Below the pieces are notes generated by a model, which saw only the letters and a list, made by a program, of their open reading frames with translations, did not search any database and was not told where the DNA came from. From Kiritimatiellia bacterium (GTDB taxonomy: Bacteria; Verrucomicrobiota; Kiritimatiellia; CAIQIC01; JAGNIJ01): a stretch of DNA of 64,000 nucleotides. A program made the position numbers and the translations under genes. Positions 57,742 to 64,000 of this stretch are shown in pieces. The DNA is taken from positions 60,286-124,285 of the forward strand of contig JAGNIJ010000003.1 of NCBI GenBank assembly GCA_018001225.1, read 5' to 3'. The stretch's first letter is position 1. Each line of letters starts with the position of its first letter.

Positions 57742-58617
57742 CTACGGCAGCAGTTTCGTCATATCCCCGTAGGTTTCCGGCCGGCGGTCGCGGAAGAACT
57801 GCCACTTGTCGCGGATCTCCCGGATCTGGTCGAGGTCCAGGTCGGCGACGACCAGCTCATCCTTGTCCTCGCTGCCGACCGACAGCATCTCCCCGCGCGG
57901 GTTCACGAAGTAGCTGGAGCCGTAGAAGTGGCCCAGGTTCCACGGCCGCTCGGTGCCCACGCGGTTGTTGCAGCCCATGAAGATGCCGTTGGCCACGGCG
58001 TGCGCGGGCTGCTCGAGTTTCCAGAGGTACTGCGAGATGCCCGCGACGGTGGCCGAGGGATTGAACACGAGTTCCGCGCCGTTGAGCGCCAGCAGCCGCG
58101 CGCCCTCGGGGAAGTGGCGGTCGTAACAGATGTAGACCCCGACGTTCGCGTAGCGCGTCTGGAAGGTCGGGTAGCCCAGGTTGCCCGGCTTGAAGTAATA
58201 TTTTTCCCAGAAGCCGCCGACCTGCGGGATGTGGTTCTTGCGGTACTTGCCCAGGTATTTCCCGTCGGCGTCGATCACAGCGGCGGTGTTGTAATAGACG
58301 CCGGTCATGGCCTCCTCGTAGATCGGGACCACGATCACCATCTCGTACTTTTCCGCGTATTCCTGCATCAGGGACACCGTGGGGCCATTCGGAATCCGCT
58401 CGGCCGTCCGGAACCACTTGGGGTCCTGCGACGGACAGAAGTACGGCGTGGTAAAGATCTCCTGCAGGCCGAGGATCCGCACCCCCTTCTTCCCCGCCTC
58501 GTCGATGAGCGGCAGATGCTTCTTCAGCATCGCGTCCTTGATTTCCTCGATGGTCCCCTCGCCCTCGTGGACGGGGAGCGAGCACTGGATCAGACCGGCT
58601 TTGACGATGCGCGCCAT
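57742..58617 (-). CDS. Beta-ureidopropionase / N-carbamoyl-beta-alanine amidohydrolase (nitrilase superfamily)
   Basis: The 291-residue enzyme has the nitrilase Glu-Lys-Cys triad: E in LGLQEIFTTPYFCPSQD near 51, K in LGKYRKNHIPQVGGFWEKYY near 126, and C in GVYICYDRHFPEG near 160. The wording around the Cys and the N-H-I-P segment match N-carbamoyl-beta-alanine amidohydrolases. It releases beta-alanine, CO2 and ammonia. ATG 58617 is chosen (ggaga upstream, homology begins there). It is divergent from the semialdehyde dehydrogenase gene across 175 bases that must hold both promoters. Confidence 0.92.
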   Translation of the reverse strand: MARIVKAGLIQCSLPVHEGEGTIEEIKDAMLKKHLPLIDEAGKKGVRILGLQEIFTTPYFCPSQDPKWFRTAERIPNGPTVSLMQEYAEKYEMVIVVPIYEEAMTGVYYNTAAVIDADGKYLGKYRKNHIPQVGGFWEKYYFKPGNLGYPTFQTRYANVGVYICYDRHFPEGARLLALNGAELVFNPSATVAGISQYLWKLEQPAHAVANGIFMGCNNRVGTERPWNLGHFYGSSYFVNPRGEMLSVGSEDKDELVVADLDLDQIREIRDKWQFFRDRRPETYGDMTKLLP

Positions 58618-58792
58618 GGTGGGTCTCCTGTTCACATTCCGCGTACGGGCATGCGGTTCTCCTGTCGCTCCATGATCGGGAAAAACACCGGAATGTAAAG
58701 GGATTTCCGACGGCTTTTCCGCCGGCTTTTGGGATTGTGAAACGGCGGCCCCGGTGCTACTCGTTGTGCCTGCATCCACGAAAGGACGAGCC

Positions 58793-60247
58793 ATGAGATA
58801 CTCCGACTTGAGCAACTTCATCGGCGGGAAACCCAGCAATCCCAACGTGCCGCGGATGGAGCGGTACAGCCCGGTGGACGGGGAACTGCTCTCCACCCTG
58901 CCCCTCTCCGACGCCGCGGAGCTGGACAAGGCGGTCCAGGCCGCGAAGAAGGCCTTCGCCGACTGGTCGCAGTGGACGATCAAGGAGCGCGCGGGCATCT
59001 TTTTCAAGTACTACGGCCTGCTTCGGGAGCACGCGGCGGAGCACGCGGATCTGTTCTACCACGAGATGGGCAAGGATCCGAAGGAAACGCCCCTCGAGGT
59101 GGCCAAAAGCCTCGAGCTGACGGAGTTCGCCTGCGCCATGCCCGAGGTCTGCACCGGCGACTTCGAGGTCGTCAGCCGCGGCGTGGAGTGCCACGAAGAG
59201 AAGGTGCCGCTGGGGGTCGTCGCGTCCATCACGCCGTTCAACTTCCCGCACATGGTGCCCCACTGGACCATGCCCAACGCCCTCGTGCTCGGCAACACGA
59301 TGGTCATGAAGCCGTCCCGCGAGGCCCCGCTGACCGTCCTGAAGATCGCCGAGTTGCTGAAGGAAGCCGGCCTGCCGGACGGCGTCTTCAACGTCGTATG
59401 CGGCGGGCGCGAGGTGGTCAACGCCATCGTCGATCATCCCGACATCGAGGCCATTTCCTTCGTCGGCTCGACGAAGGTCGCCCGGATGGTCTACACCCGG
59501 GGGTGCGCGAACCACAAGCGTGTCCTGGCCCTGGGCAGCGCGAACAACCACCTGATCCTGCTGCCCGACGCCCACCCGGAGGGCGCGGCGACGAACATCG
59601 CGGCTTCCTACCTCGGCTGCGCGGGGCAGCGTTGCATGTCGGCCTGCGTCCTGGTCGCCGTCGGCGAGGTGGATCACATCATCGCCAAGCTGGTGGAGGA
59701 GTCGAAGAAGTACATCCCGGGCGTGAACATGAGCGCCATCGTCAATCCCGAGGCCAAGACCAGCATCACCGGCTACATCGACCGCGCCGAAAAGGAGGGC
59801 TTCAAGATTCTTCTGGATGGACGGAACTGCGCGGCGCCGAAGGGCAAGGAGAAAGGCAACTACCTGGGCCCGACGATCATCGAGGCCCGGGCCGGCTCGG
59901 AGATCGCGGTGGAGGAGAACTTCGGCCCGATCCTGACCATCGTCCGGGTCAAGACGCTGGACGAGGCGATCGAGGTGGCGAACTCCTCGCCCTACGGCAA
60001 CGGCGGCTCGGTCTTCACGCAGAGCGGGCGCGCGGCGGAGCTGGTCTGCCGCCGGCTCCAGGTCGGCATGGTCGGCGTCAACGTCGGGGTCCCCGTGCCG
60101 CGCGAGCCGTTCTCGTTCGGCGGCTGGAAGGACTCCATCACCGGCGGCGGCGATATCACCGGCAAAAGCTCCATCGGTTTCTGGACCAAGCTGAAGAAGA
60201 TATCGGTGAAGTGGAATCCCGATAAGCCCGTCAACTGGATGGCATAA
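58793..60247 (+). CDS. mmsA: CoA-acylating (methyl)malonate-semialdehyde dehydrogenase
   Basis: The 484-residue aldehyde dehydrogenase has MMSDH features: GVVASITPFNFPHMVPHWTM, NTMVMKPSREAPLTVL, ISFVGSTKVARMVYTRGCAN, and the active-site segment YLGCAGQRCMSACVLVAVGE with the catalytic Cys near 281. SPYGNGGSVFTQSGRAAEL and VGVNVGVPVPREPFSFGGWK follow. The usual general-base Glu of hydrolytic ALDHs is replaced by A-N-N (GSANNHLIL), as in CoA-acylating members. It oxidises malonate semialdehyde to acetyl-CoA, closing the pathway from uracil, or methylmalonate semialdehyde to propionyl-CoA. ATG 58793 has aaagga. Confidence 0.92.
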   Translation: MRYSDLSNFIGGKPSNPNVPRMERYSPVDGELLSTLPLSDAAELDKAVQAAKKAFADWSQWTIKERAGIFFKYYGLLREHAAEHADLFYHEMGKDPKETPLEVAKSLELTEFACAMPEVCTGDFEVVSRGVECHEEKVPLGVVASITPFNFPHMVPHWTMPNALVLGNTMVMKPSREAPLTVLKIAELLKEAGLPDGVFNVVCGGREVVNAIVDHPDIEAISFVGSTKVARMVYTRGCANHKRVLALGSANNHLILLPDAHPEGAATNIAASYLGCAGQRCMSACVLVAVGEVDHIIAKLVEESKKYIPGVNMSAIVNPEAKTSITGYIDRAEKEGFKILLDGRNCAAPKGKEKGNYLGPTIIEARAGSEIAVEENFGPILTIVRVKTLDEAIEVANSSPYGNGGSVFTQSGRAAELVCRRLQVGMVGVNVGVPVPREPFSFGGWKDSITGGGDITGKSSIGFWTKLKKISVKWNPDKPVNWMA

Positions 60248-60304
60248 CGGCGCCCATCCCGGGTTGTCCTTCTCGGGCCCGGGCGGGCGCTTCGAGCGGG
60301 CCAG

Positions 60305-63300
60305 ATGAGCCCTGACCACACAGATCCCGCGGATCCGCCGGTCAGCCGCGTGGACCTGCCGCCGGAGCCCCTGCGGACGCTGAAGACGGACACGCTGCTT
60401 TCGGGCGTGTCCGCCGCGATCCAGGTCAAGAGCCGGGTTTTGAGCCGGCCCGGCCAGCCGCCGGAATCCGCCTGCGATTTCGAGCTGATCGACCGGGTCG
60501 GCCAGGGGGGCATGGGCGAGGTCTTCAGCGCCCGGCAGGTCTCCATGGACCGCGTGGTCGCGGTCAAGCTGCTCAAGCCCGACCTGCAACGCAACGAATC
60601 CGCGCGCCTCCTGTTCCTCTCCGAGGCCACGATCACGGGGAAACTGGACCACCCCAACATCATCCCCGTCCACGAACTGGGCCGCGCCGGCGACGGGACG
60701 CTGTTCTACGCGATGAAGTACGCGCGCGGCGTCTTCTGGCACCAGGTCATCCGGCAGAAAACCCTGGCGGAGAACCTGGACATCCTGCTCCGCGTGGCGG
60801 ATGCCATCGCCTTTGCCCACGCGCATTTCATCGTGCACCGGGACATCAAGCCGCAGAACATCCTGGTGGGCGATTTCGGCGAGGTGCTGGTCATGGACTG
60901 GGGCGTGGCCCTGTCCGTGCGGCCGGGCGCGAACCAGGTCGAGACGGGAACCCGCGACGCCCGGTGCGGGACGCCCGCCTACATGGCCCCGGAGATGGCC
61001 CAGGGCCTCCGGGAACGCGTCTGCGCGGCCAGCGACATCTACCTCCTCGGCGCGGTGCTCTACGAAATCATCGCGGGCCAGCCGCCCCACGCGGGCAAGG
61101 ACCTCGGCACGGCGCTGAAAAACGCGGAGCGCAACCGGTTCGCCCCCCTGCCCCGCCAGGACGAACTGGCCCGGATCGCCCTCAAGGCCCTGGAGACGGA
61201 ACCGGCGGACCGGTATGCCTCGGTCAAGGATTTCCAGGCCGCCCTGCTCGCGTTCCGGGAGCATCAGGAGAGCGCGAACCTGGTCGAATCCGCGGACCAG
61301 CGGCTGGAGGCGGCGCAGACGTCCCGCGACTACGGGGACTACCACGAAGCCCTGTTCGGCTATCGGCAGGCCCTGCGCATCTGGCCCGACAACTCCGCCG
61401 CCCGGACCGGATTAAAAGAGGCTACCCGGCAGTACGCCCGGGCCGCGGTCGCGCGGGGCGACTTGGAGTTGGCCCTGACTTTGCTCGACGAGAACGACGA
61501 GAAACAGCGCGAAACGGCCCGGGACATCGAGCAGCAACTGAAGACGCGCCATCTGCACGCGGCCCGGGAACGGGCGCTGCGCCGGGCCCTGGCCACGCTG
61601 GGCAGCGGGGCGCTCGTCATGTTCCTCCTGGGGGCTTTCTGGATCAACCGCGAGCGGCTGCGCGCGCAACGCGGCGAGCAGCGGGCCGAGACCGCCCTGC
61701 TGGAGTCGCGGCAGCAGCTCTCGAAATCCCTCGAGGCCGCCGCGGGTAACGCCATGGAGAAAGAGAGGAACGCGGAGGCGCTGGCCCTGCTGGCCGCCTC
61801 GCTGCGCCAGGACCCGTCCAACCTCGTCGCCGCGGCGCGAGCGCTCGATCTGTTGAACCGGCTGAACTGGGCCTTGCCGGTCCGGGCCCCATCGCGTGCC
61901 GCCCTTCCCGATCGCCGCGTCTTTCCCGCCGTCCCGCCCGAGTCCTATCCCAAGCGGACCGTCCTCGTGAAGCAAGTGGGTCAGCGAGACGTCTTGCTCC
62001 AGGTGGCGGACACCAACCGGGTGCCCCTGGATGAGCCCGCCATCGGCCCGGTGGAATCCCGCCATACCGCCCCGCGGGAAGCCACCATCAGCCCGGACGG
62101 CCGCTTCGTGGCTTTCGGCTCGGGCGCGCGACGACTCCATCTCTTCGACCGGTACACTGGCAAGGAAATCCGCCCGGCGGTTCCGCATTACCCCCTCTGG
62201 TCCGAGACGTTCTGTTTTTCCCCGGATGCGCGGTGCCTGCTGCGGGCCAACGCCCTGGGTACGGTCACGTTTTCGGCCGTGGAGGACACCCATACCGTCC
62301 GACAGGATCTTCACATGGGTCCCGACCTGGCCGCAGCGGCTTTCCTGGAGGACCGCCGCCGGCTCGCCGTGGCCACCGACAAGCAGTTGCGCGCGCACAT
62401 CGTGGAACTCCGTCCAGGCCAGGCCCGCGCCCGGGTGTTCGACGCGGGTTCGTGGATCAACGAGGGCTGTCTTTCCCCGGATGGCCTGCGCCTCGGCCTG
62501 ACCACCCGCGCGGCACAAACCCTGGTCTGGTCGCTCGCCACGGACGCACTCGAAGACCTGCCGATCCGGCATGAACGCTCCGCGTGGGCCCTGACGTTTT
62601 CACCCGACGGGCGCCGCCTCGCGCTCGGGTCACGGGAGGGCGAGTTGATGCTCTGGGACCTGGAGGCGCGGCAGGAACTCGGCTACCTCCCGCCCGCCAA
62701 CGTGCCCATCTCTCATCTCGTGTACGATCCCCGCGGCGGCTTCCTTTACTCGGCCGACCATGACCGGGTGCGAAAATGGGCGGCGGACAGCCTGGCCCTT
62801 GTGGATTCCGTCACCGCGTCCCAGCCCATCAAAAGCCTGGCCGTCAGCCCGGACGGCCAATGGCTGCTGGTGGGGTGCATCCAGGGGGCCTGGCTCTACT
62901 CGACGAAAACGATGCAGGCGAAGCCCCGGCCCCTCCTCTCGGCATCCGGCTGGGTGCGCGCCGTGGACTTCAGCCCGGACGGCCGCCTCATGCTGGCCGC
63001 CGGCGCACACCGCTGCGCCGTGTTCGAGGTGGAGACCGGCGAGCGGCTGGCCGAGGTCGGCGGCCATCCGGATTCGATCTGGCGGGCGCGCTTCAATCCC
63101 GACAGCGGTTCCTTCGCGACGGTTTCGTATGACGGATCGCTGCGCTTGTGGGGCGCGGACGGGCAATCCCTGTCGCCCCTGCTCATGATTCCCCTGACGC
63201 ATCTCCAGGGTTCCGAGACCCTGGCCTATTCCCCCGACGGCCGCTGGGTCGCGGCCGGCGCAGGCGACGGGACGGTCCGGATCTGGAGCGCCCACACGGG

Positions 63301-63850
63301 GCGGGAAGCCATGGGCCCCTTCCGATTCGGCGACCGCTCGCTCACCGTCGTGGAATTCTCCCCCGACGGCCGCCAATTGCTCGCGGCCTCCACCGACGGG
63401 CGCGCCTGGCTGCAGCCGCTGGCGCCCGTTTCGAGCCCGCCGTCCTGGCTGCCCGACTTGGCCGAGGCCGTGGGCGGCCTGCGCCTGGAGGAATCCGCCT
63501 ATTCCAGCCCGCGCTGGCCGAAACGCGCGGCGCTCCTGGCCGCGATGCAACGCATGATCGAAGCCCGGGCGGAACCCGATGACGCCGATCTCTGGCTGCG
63601 CTGGTTCCTGGCGGATCGCGGTGAGCGGACGATCAATCCGTGGTCAACGGTCACCGTACGCGAACAGGTGGACCGGCTCCTGCTTTCCCATCAGCGCGAA
63701 GACGTCGAGCAAGCGCTCGACATGGATCCCAACAATCCAACCTGCTACCGGCGGCTGGCAGAGCTCGTGCGCCCGGCGGACGCCCGCCGGGCGGATTTCC
63801 TCGAGGCCCTGGCCCGGCAGTTGGAGGCAGGGGCAAAACAGCCGATGTAG
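60305..63850 (+). CDS. Ser/Thr protein kinase with membrane span and C-terminal WD40 propeller
   Basis: The 1181-residue protein contains a Hanks-type kinase (residues about 60-320): VGQGGMGEVFSARQ near 67, VAVKLLKP with the catalytic Lys, IVHRDIKPQNILVG near 176, DWG in place of DFG at VLVMDWGVAL near 196, and CGTPAYMAPEMAQG near 220. TPR-like repeats and a coiled region follow, then a membrane span near 428-448 (SGALVMFLLGAFWIN). Many WD40 blades run from about 590 to 1050 (RHTAPREATISPDGRFVAFG, TFSPDGRRLALGSREGELML, VDFSPDGRLMLAAG). This kinase-TM-WD40 form is frequent in Planctomycetes and Verrucomicrobia. The target is unknown. It lies 57 nt after mmsA on the same strand, with no evidence of coupling. 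Confidence 0.9.
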   Translation: MSPDHTDPADPPVSRVDLPPEPLRTLKTDTLLSGVSAAIQVKSRVLSRPGQPPESACDFELIDRVGQGGMGEVFSARQVSMDRVVAVKLLKPDLQRNESARLLFLSEATITGKLDHPNIIPVHELGRAGDGTLFYAMKYARGVFWHQVIRQKTLAENLDILLRVADAIAFAHAHFIVHRDIKPQNILVGDFGEVLVMDWGVALSVRPGANQVETGTRDARCGTPAYMAPEMAQGLRERVCAASDIYLLGAVLYEIIAGQPPHAGKDLGTALKNAERNRFAPLPRQDELARIALKALETEPADRYASVKDFQAALLAFREHQESANLVESADQRLEAAQTSRDYGDYHEALFGYRQALRIWPDNSAARTGLKEATRQYARAAVARGDLELALTLLDENDEKQRETARDIEQQLKTRHLHAARERALRRALATLGSGALVMFLLGAFWINRERLRAQRGEQRAETALLESRQQLSKSLEAAAGNAMEKERNAEALALLAASLRQDPSNLVAAARALDLLNRLNWALPVRAPSRAALPDRRVFPAVPPESYPKRTVLVKQVGQRDVLLQVADTNRVPLDEPAIGPVESRHTAPREATISPDGRFVAFGSGARRLHLFDRYTGKEIRPAVPHYPLWSETFCFSPDARCLLRANALGTVTFSAVEDTHTVRQDLHMGPDLAAAAFLEDRRRLAVATDKQLRAHIVELRPGQARARVFDAGSWINEGCLSPDGLRLGLTTRAAQTLVWSLATDALEDLPIRHERSAWALTFSPDGRRLALGSREGELMLWDLEARQELGYLPPANVPISHLVYDPRGGFLYSADHDRVRKWAADSLALVDSVTASQPIKSLAVSPDGQWLLVGCIQGAWLYSTKTMQAKPRPLLSASGWVRAVDFSPDGRLMLAAGAHRCAVFEVETGERLAEVGGHPDSIWRARFNPDSGSFATVSYDGSLRLWGADGQSLSPLLMIPLTHLQGSETLAYSPDGRWVAAGAGDGTVRIWSAHTGREAMGPFRFGDRSLTVVEFSPDGRQLLAASTDGRAWLQPLAPVSSPPSWLPDLAEAVGGLRLEESAYSSPRWPKRAALLAAMQRMIEARAEPDDADLWLRWFLADRGERTINPWSTVTVREQVDRLLLSHQREDVEQALDMDPNNPTCYRRLAELVRPADARRADFLEALARQLEAGAKQPM

Positions 63851-63853
63851 CAG

Positions 63854-63872
63854 GGCGCCTCGTAGAGGCGCC
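63854..63872 (+). terminator. Perfect hairpin after the kinase gene
   Basis: GGCGCCTC-GTA-GAGGCGCC begins 3 nt after the stop. A weak T-rich stretch (tttggccctttt) starts about 8 nt later, so it could be an intrinsic terminator of low quality. The remaining 128 bases to the window edge hold no supported gene. Confidence 0.4.
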
Positions 63873-64000
63873 ACCTCGTGTTTGGCCCTTTTCTTATCCT
63901 GTCAGTGCGTACAGGACGGCAGATTCGAGTCGAGGGAGGGGTTTTTTCGACTTCTGGGTAGGGGGTGATGTGTGCACGAAGTCACATAAACCCGGTCGAA

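Overview
The window is GC-rich bacterial chromosome. The genes suggest a member of the PVC superphylum, perhaps Kiritimatiellota or Verrucomicrobiota. The hints are a Ser/Thr kinase fused to a WD40 propeller, a secreted CIA30 protein, a eukaryotic-type chorismate mutase, short GC-rich palindromes between genes, and a C-terminal beta-sandwich typical of secreted PVC proteins. None of these is decisive, so the taxonomy is inference.

Layout. (1) 1-3.9 kb, + strand: ThiF-like adenylyltransferase, FtsW/RodA-type SEDS protein, a tandem-duplicated small protein and a secreted protein, all tightly spaced. (2) About 4.1-29.4 kb, almost entirely - strand: a conflict/defence island. It holds a ribokinase-like/AAA+/RyR protein, a small Cys-rich protein, a TIR-like sensor protein, a TIR-NB-ARC-WD40 NLR, a DUF4143 ATPase, a relic of an OLD/RecF-type ATPase, a MraZ-like protein, a cupin protein, a RelA/SpoT-TPR-SLOG-RyR protein, an AbiEi/AbiEii toxin-antitoxin pair, a TIR-phosphofructokinase fusion with a tiny coupled leader ORF, a DUF4062 relic, a TPR/membrane protein coupled to a giant DUF4062-NACHT-propeller protein, and a NUDIX hydrolase. 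(3) 29.5-32.5 kb: an HPr-like protein whose phosphorylatable His is Tyr, a winged-helix regulator, and a divergent sigma54-activator-like AAA+ protein lacking the GAFTGA loop. (4) 32.6-38 kb: a BMP-type (probably purine nucleoside) ABC importer and a CIA30 protein. (5) 38.1-42.7 kb: tRNA-His, chorismate mutase, a DtxR/MntR regulator with FeoA, FeoB and a small Cys-rich partner, and a hypothetical. (6) 42.8-60.2 kb: nucleobase salvage and catabolism. An amidohydrolase deaminase is followed by PreT/PreA, a CNT transporter, an NCS1 transporter, a class III aminotransferase, dihydropyrimidinase, beta-ureidopropionase and CoA-acylating semialdehyde dehydrogenase. Together these give uracil to dihydrouracil to N-carbamoyl-beta-alanine to beta-alanine to malonate semialdehyde to acetyl-CoA. 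(7) 46.9-51.8 kb, inside that cluster: a four-gene operon of secreted proteins (two phospholipase-D-like, one very Cys-rich with HExxH, one unknown), preceded by a (GA)11 tract that could switch the signal peptide on or off. (8) 60.3-63.9 kb: Ser/Thr kinase-WD40.

The strongest candidates for undescribed biology are in the island. Two unrelated proteins end in the same extended RyR module (one ribokinase-like/AAA+, the other alarmone synthetase/SLOG), and a third joins a TIR domain to a phosphofructokinase. All functional statements rest on motif reading by eye; no database search was run.
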